Shown: positions 1-7,671, counted from the stretch's first letter. The stretch is 18,952 bases of DNA from JAJPXI01 sp051867655 (GCA_051867655.1 JBJDYV010000015.1:1-18952), one strand, 5' to 3'. Numbers and translations: made by a program. Notes: generated by a model not told the origin, from the sequence alone.

Positions 1-2
1 GC

Positions 3-602
3 TACGGCCAGGTCGTCACCGGCCTGGAGGACGCGGTACGGGAGATCCTGACCGCCCTGGAGACCACCCCGCTGCCCGCGGGCGTGGGCTACGTCCCCAC
101 GGACCCCGTTCTGCAGGAGCTGCCCGCGGCCGTGGAGATCAGCGAGCACTGCTACGGCGGTATGCCCGTGCAGCTGGGCTGGTGCAATGGGCACAACACG
201 AAGCTGAACTGCCTGGAATACCACCGGGATTCGGAGTTCAACCTGGGTACCGGGGATTTCATCCTTCTGCTGGCCAAGCAGGAGGAGATCGAAAACGGCG
301 TCCTGGACACCGCCAGGGTCAAAGCGTTCAAGGTTCCTGCCGGGGTGCTGGTGGAGGTCTATGCCACCTCCCTGCACTACGCCCCCTGCCATTGTGATCC
401 CGACAAGGGTTTCCGGGTTCTGGTGGCTCTACCCTGGCTGACCAACACGGAGCGGCCTGTTATGGAAAATAAGACGGCGGAAGATGAGATCATGACCGCC
501 CGCAACAAGTGGCTGCTGGCCCATCCCCAGTCGGAGGAGGCCAGGGGCGGCGCAAAAATAGGTTTGTCCGGCGTTAACATCGACATTGCCGATTTACTGT
601 AA
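3..602 (+). CDS. DUF4867 family protein, 5' end outside window
   Basis: The reading frame is open from the first bases of the window to a TAA at 600-602, so the gene starts upstream; the in-frame GTG at 84 is internal and not the start. The visible ~199 residues match my memory of the DUF4867 family: a conserved core around YGGMPVQLGWCNG and NTKLNCLEYHRDSE, then a cupin-like stretch with VPAGVLVEVYATSLHYAPC. The biochemical role is unknown; family members typically sit beside sugar isomerase genes in carbohydrate operons. Here the stop codon is followed at once by the AAGGAGG ribosome binding site of the fucose-isomerase-like gene, so the two are almost certainly co-transcribed. The family call is from memory of the motif pattern, not a search. 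Confidence 0.8.
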   Translation, partial: YGQVVTGLEDAVREILTALETTPLPAGVGYVPTDPVLQELPAAVEISEHCYGGMPVQLGWCNGHNTKLNCLEYHRDSEFNLGTGDFILLLAKQEEIENGVLDTARVKAFKVPAGVLVEVYATSLHYAPCHCDPDKGFRVLVALPWLTNTERPVMENKTAEDEIMTARNKWLLAHPQSEEARGGAKIGLSGVNIDIADLL

Positions 603-615
603 GGAGGAACTGACC

Positions 616-2088
<1,473 letters not shown>

Positions 2089-2094
2089 GATGGA

Positions 2095-2275
2095 CAGAAG
2101 AAGCTGAGAGATGGAAACGAAGGAGTAGCCCTCCTGCAGCAGTGCCTTGATGATGCCGGGCAGGGCCTCCGGGGTGTGCAGGGCGGCGTTGTGGAACAGA
2201 ACAATGGAGCTGGGCTGTACCTTACTGGTCACTCGCTGGGTGGTCTCACTGGCGGGAAGTTCCTTCCGTCCAGGC
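2095..2275 (-). pseudogene. Polysaccharide deacetylase (PdaB-like) C-terminal remnant
   Basis: On the minus strand, ~50 residues read like the end of a clostridial polysaccharide deacetylase of the sporulation PdaB type: TQRVTSKVQPSSIVLFHNAA, then HTPEALPGIIKALLQEGYSF and VSISQLL. Just before this, the codons for an expected SLDWKELPA are broken: SLD is in another frame and one base appears to be missing near 2262. No catalytic NodB domain is present upstream, so only a tail survives. It lies tail-to-tail with the fucose-isomerase-like gene. A functional protein is very unlikely; the family call rests on the GSIVLFHN/TPEALP-type signature. Confidence 0.7.
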
Positions 2276-2474
2276 TGTCGCCTTCCCATACAAAGGAAAG
2301 CCGTTGTGCCGCAATAGGTATCGTCAATTTCAAGTGAGCCACAGCGGCAAAATTTGCCCCGCATTTTGATTCTGAGGATCGGTATTTCAATCGTAATGCT
2401 AATATTTTCAGCTTTAATTGTTCAAGTAGCCGAAAGGGCTTTTTGTCTGTGAAGTGAACTGCTACCCGTCAAGA

Positions 2475-2506
2475 CAATGTCATTTAGACAATATGAAATG
2501 ACATTG
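2475..2506. repeat. Perfect 11-bp inverted repeat, 10-bp spacer
   Basis: CAATGTCATTT at 2475-2485 is exactly mirrored by AAATGACATTG at 2496-2506. It lies in AT-rich sequence between the deacetylase remnant and the relaxase remnant, with no T-run, so it does not look like a terminator. It could be an operator or a site of the former mobile element; the sequence does not decide. Confidence 0.6.
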
Positions 2507-2562
2507 CTCATGAAGGGAGCATATCAAAGAGCAGGTGGCAAGCCCTTAAGTTTACTAGAATA

Positions 2563-3212
2563 AAAACCCTGAGCGTGAACTACACAGAGAAAACCATCAC
2601 CGCCTGGATCGCCAGACGCTCCAGACCACCAAAGAAGCCGAAGCAGCGTGACGAAAGGATCAGCTTGGGCCTTGAAATTCAGAACAATAACAAAGCACAG
2701 CAGAGCGCCGGGTTCGCCCATTGGACGAAGCTGAATAATCTGAAACAGGCCGCCAGGACCATGAATTTCCTGGAAGAGCATGGTATTGACAGTTATGTGG
2801 AACTGGAAAGCAAGCTGGCCTTCCTCACGGAAAAACGGGACGCCGCACATGCCTCCGTGAAGGAGACGGAGACTTAAATTGTGGAGCTATCCCTTGTGAT
2901 GAAGCATTTCGCCACCTACCGCCAGTTGAAGACGGTCTATGACAGATACTGCCAGTCCAAAGACAAGGAAAAGTTTTTGCAGGGCCAAGAAAGCGAGATT
3001 ATTTTGTTTGAAGTTGCCGCAAGGGAACTTAAGAAGCTGAGCGCTGTTCTGGTTCCTTCCACGGAGAGCATGAAGAAGGAACTGGTCGCACTCACCAAAC
3101 AGAAGGACCGGCTGCTTGCTGAATACCGTTCCACCAGAGGGGGGCCCAGGAGTATGAGCCCATCAAGTGGAATGTTGGCGCACTGATAGTTGTGCCGAAG
3201 GAGCAGAAGTAA
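2563..3212 (+). pseudogene. Relaxase/mobilisation nuclease C-terminal remnant
   Basis: The translation resembles the C-terminal coiled-coil region of VirD2/MobA-type relaxases carried by clostridial integrative elements: NYTEKTITAWIARR, then GFAHWTKLNNLKQAARTMNF, then a helical stretch with FATYRQLKTVYDRYC and LLAEYRS. It is broken twice. An in-frame TAA at 2875-2877 interrupts otherwise continuous homology, the same frame resuming at ATT-GTG. Near 3140, in a run of G residues, the frame changes to give a plausible tail, EYEPIKWNVGALIVVPKEQK, ending at 3210-3212. The catalytic N-terminal half (Tyr and His triad) is absent. It is a dead end of an old mobile element and explains the disturbed composition around it. 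The family call is from motif memory. Confidence 0.65.
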
Positions 3213-3278
3213 GAAAAATCTACAAGAGAGGATATTGATTTTTAGATTGCAATAGTTTTGCATGGAAATACTATGACA

Positions 3279-3318
3279 AAACCGGGGAGAGGGTGCGAGC
3301 ACACCCTCTCCCCGGTTT
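3279..3318. terminator. Long perfect GC hairpin, probable bidirectional terminator
   Basis: A 17-bp perfect stem (3279-3295 with 3302-3318) closes a 6-base loop. AAA begins and TTT ends the structure, so a short U-tract exists in both directions, weak on each. It separates the plus-strand relaxase remnant from the minus-strand response regulator. Confidence 0.6.
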
Positions 3319-3326
3319 ACTCAGTG

Positions 3327-3351
3327 AAAGAGGCCGTGAGGCCTCTTTTTT
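3327..3351 (+). terminator. Rho-independent terminator (plus strand)
   Basis: AAAGAGGCC (3327-3335), loop GTGA, GGCCTCTTT (3340-3348), with the T-run continuing to 3351. It ends plus-strand transcription; its T-run overlaps the stop codon of the convergent response regulator gene. Confidence 0.75.
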
Positions 3352-4168
3352 ACATATCTCCTTGGTATCTGGACAGCCGCCACAGTTTCCCATTGGTGTC
3401 TTCCGCCCAGGTGTAATCCACCATATATTCGCCATGGTATAAACTGAGTGCGGCCTTTTCCCCGCTTAAAAACCGATAGTAGTCGCAGGAAACCATGCTT
3501 GTGCTCAGCGCTTTTTGATTGCGCTTTGAATAAAGAATGTACCCGATGCCGTACTCTGCCAGCGTTTTTTTCAGCGCGGCAGCCGCCTTGCGATAAATCG
3601 CCTTGTTTTGCTCGGAGACCGGGTGATCCGGCCAAAATTGCTCCATGAACTGATTCATGCTCATGATGCCGCCGTGGCGATCCACCAACATTGCCAGCAT
3701 CTCCTTGGAGCGGCTGTTGCGGAAAAAGACCGGCTGGCCGTCAACATAGACATCAAAGTGACCAAAGGTATGGATGATCACTTCCTTTCGTTTTTCCTGC
3801 TGTTTTTCGGCACGCAGCTCAGCTGCGAATTCCGAAATGTATTGCTGTAGCCGCTCTGCTTCCAGCGGTTTCTTCAGATAGCCGTTGGCTTTTGTCGCAT
3901 AAACCATTTGTGCCTCGACATCTGTGGTGGACAAGTAGATAAATCTCGTTTCCGGAGAAAAACTCCGCAGCAGCCTGCCGATGGCTATGCCGCTGATTTC
4001 TGGCATTTCCCAATCAATCAGGACTAAATCCACCTTGTTCTGTCGCAAAAACTCTACACCTGCGCATGCGTCTATAAACGAAGCTTCCACACGAACGCCG
4101 CAAGCTGTACATAGCCGGGAGATTTCTTCCAATTTTGTTTTATCTTTCTCAAATAATACGCAGTTCAT
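3350..4168 (-). CDS. Response regulator with SARP-like (winged helix + BTAD-type) output
   Basis: 272 aa, start ATG at 4168 (sequence MNCVLFEKDK); longer in-frame starts upstream run through a terminator hairpin and lack domain homology. Receiver domain, residues ~1-115: acidic patch E7/D9, phospho-acceptor Asp52 in LVLIDWEMPEISG, Ser80/Thr81, and Lys100 in GYLKKP. A linker rich in K/E/R (~118-130) leads to an OmpR-like winged helix (~131-215, FGHFDVYVDGQPVFFRNSRS) and the short C-terminal part typical of SARP/BTAD regulators, with YHGEYMVDYTWAE (~244-256). No sensor kinase is adjacent, so it is an orphan regulator here. It is intact and sits among pseudogenes. Its target genes cannot be inferred. 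The ribosome binding site is weak (AGAAAAG). Confidence 0.85.
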   Translation of the reverse strand: MNCVLFEKDKTKLEEISRLCTACGVRVEASFIDACAGVEFLRQNKVDLVLIDWEMPEISGIAIGRLLRSFSPETRFIYLSTTDVEAQMVYATKANGYLKKPLEAERLQQYISEFAAELRAEKQQEKRKEVIIHTFGHFDVYVDGQPVFFRNSRSKEMLAMLVDRHGGIMSMNQFMEQFWPDHPVSEQNKAIYRKAAAALKKTLAEYGIGYILYSKRNQKALSTSMVSCDYYRFLSGEKAALSLYHGEYMVDYTWAEDTNGKLWRLSRYQGDM

Positions 4169-4216
4169 TTCAGTACACTTTTCTTTCTCTAATCGCGTGG
4201 AATTTCGCAGCCAGAC

Positions 4217-4248
4217 AACAAAAAACCGCCTTATGAAAAGGCGGTTTT
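4217..4248 (-). terminator. Terminator/attenuator hairpin in the response-regulator leader
   Basis: On the minus strand an 11-bp stem (plus coordinates 4222-4232 and 4238-4248, loop 5) is followed by a run of six T, part of it in the stem. It lies ~50 bp upstream of the ATG at 4168, between that gene and the candidate promoter at 4452-4480. It either attenuates the regulator or ends an upstream minus-strand transcript. Confidence 0.6.
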
Positions 4249-4636
4249 GAACACAGAGATTCCCAGAGGAAAACTCTGATAAAAAACAGTATCCTTTCCA
4301 AACGGGAGGCAACTCCTTTTCAAGAGCACCTTTGTGCACAATTTGCACTGGCCTGCCACCATGGACAAAGCTTTAGGCGGCAAAGGCTCGGACAAGTATT
4401 ATTCTTTAATTGTTTTTAGCGGAGTGCATCCCGAAAATGTCAGGTTCTCATATTATAAAATAAGGTAATTTATACAAAAGGAGAACAGATAATAATATTA
4501 TAGAACATAAAAAACTTATGTCAATCAATGAAACCAAACAAAACTCAGTGTTAAGTTGGATAAAGTTCAACATGCCCCAGCTTTTTATTTGCTATCAGAA
4601 AAATCGCCGTCATGAATCTGGTAAATTAAGGCCACT
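4249..4636. other. AT-rich stretch without a gene
   Basis: No coding region is supported here. It contains the putative leader and promoter of the minus-strand response regulator, and on the plus strand an AAAGGAG motif near 4479 that is not followed by a credible gene. A 65-codon frame at 4518-4715 crosses a sharp composition change near 4630 and is not believed to be a gene. Confidence 0.5.
4452..4480 (-). promoter_or_regulatory. Candidate promoter for the response regulator
   Basis: On the minus strand a perfect TATAAT (-10, plus 4452-4457) has CTTTTG (-35, plus 4475-4480) at 17 bp. The -35 is poor and the region is AT-rich, so chance is possible. It would give a ~275-base leader that includes the attenuator-like hairpin. 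Confidence 0.3.
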
Positions 4637-4786
4637 ATGGACAGCGCGTACGGCAGCGCCCAGACCGGCCGTTTTCCCGCCGACCAGCTGGCGGCGGTCT
4701 GCTTGCTGGTGCTGATGGTCCTCATGCTGCCCTTGGTCGTGACGCTTTTTCCGGCAGTGCGGAAAAAGATGAATGCCCGCGGCTGA
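4637..4786 (+). pseudogene. C-terminal fragment of an unrecognised membrane protein
   Basis: A 49-residue frame (ATG 4637 to TGA 4784-4786) starts just after a jump from AT-rich to GC-rich sequence. It has a polar start, one strongly hydrophobic segment (residues ~19-43, QLAAVCLLVLMVLMLPLVV) and a basic tail RKKMNARG. This looks like the last membrane helix and cytoplasmic tail of a transporter permease or similar protein rather than a whole gene. I do not recognise the family. It is followed directly by the ApbE remnant, so it probably belongs to the same decayed operon or was joined to it by a deletion. Confidence 0.4.
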
Positions 4787-4796
4787 AAGCGGCTGC

Positions 4797-4992
4797 AGCG
4801 CTTGGCTTTTCACCGCCTTGTTCGTCCATGGGGCTGGAGGATGCTGCCGCCTTCTGGCGCGGCTCAGACGATTTTGAGGCGATCCTTCTCCCAGAGGACG
4901 GACAGGTCTATATCACGGAGGGATTGGAAGATGTGTTTTCTCTGTCCAAGGATTCCGGCTCGGAAGGGGTGACGGCGATCCGCCGTGGTTAA
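4797..4992 (+). pseudogene. FAD:protein FMN transferase (ApbE) C-terminal remnant, frameshifted
   Basis: The last ~65 residues resemble ApbE, which covalently attaches FMN to threonine in flavoproteins. The hallmark (LS)TALFVMGLE is split: FTALFV is read at 4809-4826, one extra C follows at 4827, and MGLEDAAAFWRG continues in the next frame from 4828, then ILLPEDGQVYITEGLEDVF. It ends at TAA 4990-4992, overlapping the GTG start of the NusG-II gene as in intact operons. All of the N-terminal catalytic region is missing, so it is non-functional. Confidence 0.7.
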
Positions 4993-5320
4993 GAAGCGAA
5001 CCTGGATTATTGGCATCCTTCTGGTATTGCTGTTGTCTGCCGGAGTGGCCCTGTGGCTCGGGGGCCGCTCCGCATCCGGCATGACGGCAAATATTTATCA
5101 GGACGGCGTGTGTATTGCCTCCTTTGACCTTTCCCGGGTCACTGGAACAGAACTCTACACCGTGGAATGTGACGCGGGGACCAATGTGATCCAAATCGAG
5201 CCGGGGCGAATCTGCGTGCGGGAAGCGGGCTGCTCTGTTATCTTGCGATGCTCGTCATGCGCAGATTTTTGCCCCCAAGCAGATCTGGATCTGCAGTGTG
5301 TTGGGCGCGGCGGCCCATAA
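4985..5320 (+). pseudogene. NusG domain II protein, C-terminus lost by fusion/deletion
   Basis: GTG start at 4985 overlaps the ApbE stop. The first ~83 codons read as a membrane-anchored NusG domain II protein: basic start MVKKR, a transmembrane helix (~7-26, WIIGILLVLLLSAGVALWL), then the extracytoplasmic domain with YQDGVCIASFDLS and RICVREAGC. After Cys83 (~5233) the family's usual CPDQxC...VCLPNRLV tail is missing; the frame runs into out-of-frame Gx transporter sequence and stops at 5320. A deletion therefore joined this gene to the next. Such proteins commonly lie between ApbE and Gx genes in clostridial flavin/redox operons. Confidence 0.7.
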
Positions 5321-5471
5321 CATCGGACAGATCGCTGTGGCGATTCTGATCACCCAAACGCCCGCCCTGATCTGTTATTTACCGGTTTTGATGGTCTCCG
5401 GGATCATCGCGGGCGCGTTCACGGGACTCTGCGCACAGCTTGTGGTGAACAAGCTGCCGCATGGAATGTGA
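5250..5471 (+). pseudogene. Gx transporter family (heptaprenyl diphosphate synthase component I-like) remnant
   Basis: In the frame ending at TGA 5469-5471 the sequence reads APKQIWICSVLGAAAHNIGQ, then two hydrophobic segments (VAILITQTPALICYLPVLMV and SGIIAGAFTGLCAQLVV) and NKLPHGM. This matches my memory of the C-terminal half of the Gx transporter family, integral membrane proteins found next to NusG-II and ApbE genes. The N-terminal membrane half and start codon are absent; the junction with the NusG-II gene is near 5233-5250. Confidence 0.65.
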
Positions 5472-5532
5472 ACATCATTTTTGCGGCTGCGACAGAAAAT
5501 TTTGAGATGAAACAGGAACGTAAAAAAGAAGG

Positions 5533-5561
5533 ATGACAGATGCTGAAATTTGCGTTATAAT
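5533..5561 (+). promoter_or_regulatory. Promoter of the plus-strand cobalamin riboswitch
   Basis: ATGACA (5533-5538), 17-bp spacer, TATAAT (5556-5561). Transcription would start near 5568, just before the riboswitch aptamer. Confidence 0.65.
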
Positions 5562-5585
5562 ATATAAAAATTGAATCATTGCTTT

Positions 5586-5684
5586 TCTCCACCTATGCGA
5601 ATAGAACACGGAATCGGGTGCAAATCCCGGCGAGTCGGTCACTGTGAAGCTTCCTTTGCGAAGATAAGTCAGATACGTGGGAGA
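5586..5684 (+). promoter_or_regulatory. Cobalamin (B12) riboswitch aptamer
   Basis: The core resembles the B12-box class: GAACACGGAATCGGGTGC, then CAAATCCCGGCGAGTCGGTCACTGT-type sequence, and AGTCAGATAC near the 3' side. The ends pair as a closing helix, TCTCCAC at 5586-5592 with GTGGGAGA at 5677-5684. It is followed by hairpins at 5690-5714 and 5721-5740 and by an intrinsic terminator at 5746-5774, the expected off-platform. It should repress the downstream MetE-like/cysteine-rich protein transcript when adenosyl- or related cobalamin is plentiful. Confidence 0.8.
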
Positions 5685-5745
5685 GAGCGGTGCTTCTGCC
5701 AGAACCGGAAGCACGTTTTCAGATGCGGGAAACAGCATCTTGCAG

Positions 5746-5774
5746 GGCGTGTCCTTTGGGGGCGCGCCTTTTTT
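5746..5774 (+). terminator. Riboswitch expression-platform terminator
   Basis: A 9-bp stem (5746-5754 with 5760-5768, two G·U pairs) with loop TTTGG is followed by six T (5769-5774). It stands ~40 bp before the MetE-like start codon, the normal position for a B12-controlled terminator. Confidence 0.75.
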
Positions 5775-5812
5775 GTTTCCCGGAAAGTATATGTAGGAAA
5801 GAGGCAGTATCT

Positions 5813-6033
5813 ATGAGCAAGATCCAGGCGCCATTCAAGTATGATGTGATGGGCAGCATTCTGAGACCGGAATATCTTATCTGAAACAGGCGAGAGCCGG
5901 CTTTCAGGACGGAAAGATCACGAGAGAGGAGCTGACAGCACAGGAGGACCGGGTTATCCGTGATCTGATTGAAAAGCTCGTGGCTCACGGCTATCAGGTC
6001 GTTACGGACGGGGAGTACCGCAGGGGCTGGTAA
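5813..6033 (+). pseudogene. B12-independent methionine synthase-family (MetE C-terminal-like) gene, frameshifted and truncated
   Basis: From ATG 5813 (upstream GGAAAGAGG) the protein reads MSKIQAPFKYDVMGSILRPEYL and then stops at 5882-5884. The frame is broken by a tandem 5-bp duplication, TATCT at 5873-5877 and again at 5878-5882. Removing one copy restores RPEYLKQARAGFQDGKITRE and continues through HGYQVVTDGEYRRGW to TAA 6031-6033. Intact members of this UROD/MetE-like family, common in Firmicutes, run to ~370 aa, so more than 80% is deleted beyond the DGEYRR motif. A B12 riboswitch in front of a B12-independent methyltransferase is the logical arrangement. Both lesions make it non-functional. 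Confidence 0.8.
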
Positions 6034-6063
6034 GGTCCCCAAATACTGATAAGGAGAATTGCC

Positions 6064-6360
6064 ATGGGAAAGGAATACTGGGAGGATAAACACTACGCCT
6101 ACTTCTGCAACAAAGAATGTGAGTACTTTCCCTGCCACCCGACCAACGACCCGGATAACTTTAATTGCCTGTTTTGCTATTGTCCGCTCTATGTACTGGG
6201 GGATCGCTGCGGAGGAAATTTTGTGTATCTTCCCAATGGCTGTAAGGATTGCAGCCACTGTATGTTTCCCCATCGGCGGGAAAATTACGGCACGATTACA
6301 GAGCGCTACGGAGAAATCCTGGCGGCAATCCCGTATCCGGATCTGGAAAAAGACCAATGA
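6064..6360 (+). CDS. Cysteine-rich small domain protein, probably metal-binding
   Basis: 98 aa, ATG 6064 with AAGGAG at 6051-6056. Ten cysteines lie in the first 66 residues (15, 19, 24, 35, 38, 40, 49, 60, 63, 66), in CxxxC, CxxCxC and CxxCxxC groupings: NKECEYFPCHP, FNCLFCYCPLY, GCKDCSHCMFPH. This fits the 'cysteine-rich small domain' family, often seen near cobalamin genes in anaerobes, which would bind Zn or an Fe-S cluster; its function is not established. It follows the broken MetE-like gene by 30 bp and has its own strong ribosome binding site, so it is probably now the only intact gene under the 5586-5684 riboswitch. No signal peptide or membrane segment is visible. Confidence 0.75.
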   Translation: MGKEYWEDKHYAYFCNKECEYFPCHPTNDPDNFNCLFCYCPLYVLGDRCGGNFVYLPNGCKDCSHCMFPHRRENYGTITERYGEILAAIPYPDLEKDQ

Positions 6361-6445
6361 CTTGGAAGTGGCTGGGAATACTTGCCCCAAACTAATGATG
6401 TCGTTATTTTTTTGAATGAAAAGAATGTGTTCAGGAGTTGAGTCT

Positions 6446-6618
6446 ATGCCCGCCCCTAAATTAGCGGAGAAAGAAATTCGCAGCTACCGACAGCGGTTAA
6501 GTGAGCTGGATCAGAAGGCGCTGGAACCGGGAAGGAACCCAAGTGCCTGCAATATTGGCAAGAGCAGTGGAGTGCGGAGAAGAACGGTACGTCTGCGGAA
6601 ATCAGAGAATTGGAGTAA
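6446..6618 (+). pseudogene. Small unrecognised gene, apparently frameshifted
   Basis: ATG 6446 is preceded by AGGAG. The first ~28 codons are convincing coding sequence (MPAPKLAEKEIRSYRQRL, then SELDQKALE, charged and helical). The same frame then loses character, while from about 6530 another frame gives GKEPKCLQYWQEQW and SAEKNGTSAEIRELE, ending at TAA 6616-6618. The sum would be a ~57-residue helical protein with one frameshift near 6525-6535. I do not recognise a family. It could be a relic of a larger gene. Confidence 0.35.
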
Positions 6619-6643
6619 ACTGTCTTCGCCAGCAACAAAACGC

Positions 6644-6678
6644 ACCGGCGGTCTCAGGTAACATCTGAGATCGCCGGT
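6644..6678. repeat. 14-bp hairpin (one G·U)
   Basis: ACCGGCGGTCTCAG at 6644-6657 pairs with CTGAGATCGCCGGT at 6665-6678 over a 7-base loop. No T-run follows on either strand, so it is only a weak terminator candidate for the small gene just upstream. Confidence 0.5.
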
Positions 6679-6747
6679 ACGTTTCAAAACTGAGGTGGTT
6701 GTGCAGTTATAGCGGATGTGTACTTTTGAACCTTTGTGTAAATCAGT

Positions 6748-6800
6748 GGCAGGCCTTTACAGGGACGGAGTGTGAAAAGAGGGCCCTGTAAAGGCCTGCC
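6748..6800. repeat. Perfect 17-bp inverted repeat
   Basis: GGCAGGCCTTTACAGGG at 6748-6764 is mirrored exactly by CCCTGTAAAGGCCTGCC at 6784-6800 over a 19-base loop. No U-tract follows. It lies downstream (minus strand) of the second riboswitch's terminator, in a stretch with no gene, and could be a dispersed repeat or element end. Confidence 0.65.
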
Positions 6801-6874
6801 GGATTGTATGTCCACAGCTTGCCCGGAGCTGTCAACATCGTGGGAACACAGGGGGCCTTTCCTGAAACCAGAAT

Positions 6875-6911
6875 AGGAAAAAGAAAAAGCCCCGCTCCGC
6901 GAGCGAGACTT
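6875..6911 (-). terminator. Intrinsic terminator of the minus-strand riboswitch
   Basis: Read on the minus strand, AAGTCTCGCTC (plus 6901-6911), loop GCG, GAGCGGGGCTT (plus 6887-6897) form an 11-bp stem with two G·U pairs, followed by TTTTTCTTTTTCC-type sequence including the stem's last bases. It lies ~90 bp past the aptamer, with another hairpin-forming stretch in between, as in a regulated expression platform. Confidence 0.8.
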
Positions 6912-7002
6912 TTGATCAACAGGTCGAGTCCTCGGCGTAAGCAAATTGCTTTCGCCGGTATTCCTCACCGCCTCCGTAGGTCCGCAGAGCGTGAAGCACC
7001 AT

Positions 7003-7162
7003 ACAGGCAGGTCTTCTGGCTCTGCTTCCACGCCTGCTTCCCTTCCCGACATCACGTCAGTGGTATCTAAAGCAGGCTCCACATTACAGCGGCGGCACCG
7101 CACGGGATTTGCACCCGTTTCCCTATTCTCCCACGGCAGCGCCGCGGGCACCTGGATGGTTA
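7003..7162 (-). promoter_or_regulatory. Cobalamin (B12) riboswitch aptamer, no gene downstream
   Basis: On the minus strand the classic elements are clear: AGGTGCCC at the 5' side, GAATAGGGAAACGGGTGC, CAAATCCCGTGCGGTGCC, GCCGCTGTAATG, and GCCAGAAGACCTGCCTGT at the 3' side. The match to the canonical B12 element is better than that of the plus-strand copy at 5586-5684. It has its own consensus promoter (7176-7204) and terminator (6875-6911), yet no minus-strand gene is recognisable between the terminator and 6400. It is therefore an orphan riboswitch: its gene was lost, or the transcript itself acts. Confidence 0.9.
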
Positions 7163-7175
7163 TTCAATTGAAAAA

Positions 7176-7204
7176 AGTATAGCACCGCATCGCCGCATTG
7201 TCAA
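7176..7204 (-). promoter_or_regulatory. Consensus housekeeping promoter of the orphan riboswitch
   Basis: Minus strand TTGACA (plus 7199-7204), exactly 17 bp, TATACT (plus 7176-7181). The -35 is perfect and the -10 differs at one position from consensus. It lies ~15 bp before the aptamer and ~48 bp beyond the SufE gene end. Confidence 0.85.
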
Positions 7205-7251
7205 GAAAAGGGCTTGCGTCTCCGTGTGCAGGGAATCGGTTCACACGAACT

Positions 7252-7671
7252 TTAGCAGGAAGAGAGCGCGGCAGCATCCGTTTTGATTTTCTGAACGATG
7301 GAGCTGATCCCAACGGTTCTGGAGGAGGGGAATGTGACGGTCAATTCGGTCTTCTCTAAAAAATCCCAGGGGTCATCCATGATTTCCTTCGGGGTACACC
7401 CGTCCACTAATCCGGCGAACAGCTTCAGGATCCCTTTCAGAATCAGGGTATCGCTGTCTGCCTGAAGATAAAGGGTTCCGTCCGCGCGCGCCGCCAGATG
7501 AATCCATACCTGGGATTGGCAGCCCTTTACCAGATGCTCCTCCGTGTGAAGCTCCTCGGGGAGCGGCGGAAGTGCCGCGGCGCAGGAGATCAGGTAGGCG
7601 TATTGATTAAAGCAGTCTCCCAGGCCGTTGACCTGTTCGACCAGCTTGGCCTGCTTTTCGTGAAATGTCAT
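7252..7671 (-). CDS. SufE-type sulfur acceptor, cassette A
   Basis: 139 aa, ATG at 7671 overlapping the SufS stop by four bases (ATGA). SufE proteins take the persulfide from SufS on one cysteine and pass it on. The acceptor is Cys51 in LVKGCQSQVW, the same position as in the classical protein. The N-terminus (KLVEQVNGLGDCFNQYAYLI) and the DSDTLILKGILKLFAGLVDG block with PKEI after it are typical of the fold; length is normal. It is the last gene of the minus-strand set isomerase-like - carrier-like - SufS - SufE. No SufB, SufC or SufD is nearby, so general Fe-S assembly is not the obvious job; a dedicated sulfur delivery within this cassette is inferred. Confidence 0.9.
   Translation of the reverse strand: MTFHEKQAKLVEQVNGLGDCFNQYAYLISCAAALPPLPEELHTEEHLVKGCQSQVWIHLAARADGTLYLQADSDTLILKGILKLFAGLVDGCTPKEIMDDPWDFLEKTELTVTFPSSRTVGISSIVQKIKTDAAALSSC

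Noticed and set aside
4518..4715. 65-codon plus-strand frame
   Set aside because: Chimeric across an abrupt AT/GC composition change; its second half is out of frame with the more plausible membrane-protein fragment.
6820..6860. Minus-strand TTGACA followed by TACAAT downstream of the orphan terminator
   Set aside because: Spacing is about 21 bp, too long for a normal promoter.
6684..7151. 155-codon minus-strand frame over the orphan riboswitch
   Set aside because: It runs through the conserved riboswitch aptamer and terminator, has no homology and no start signal; it is not the missing riboswitch target.
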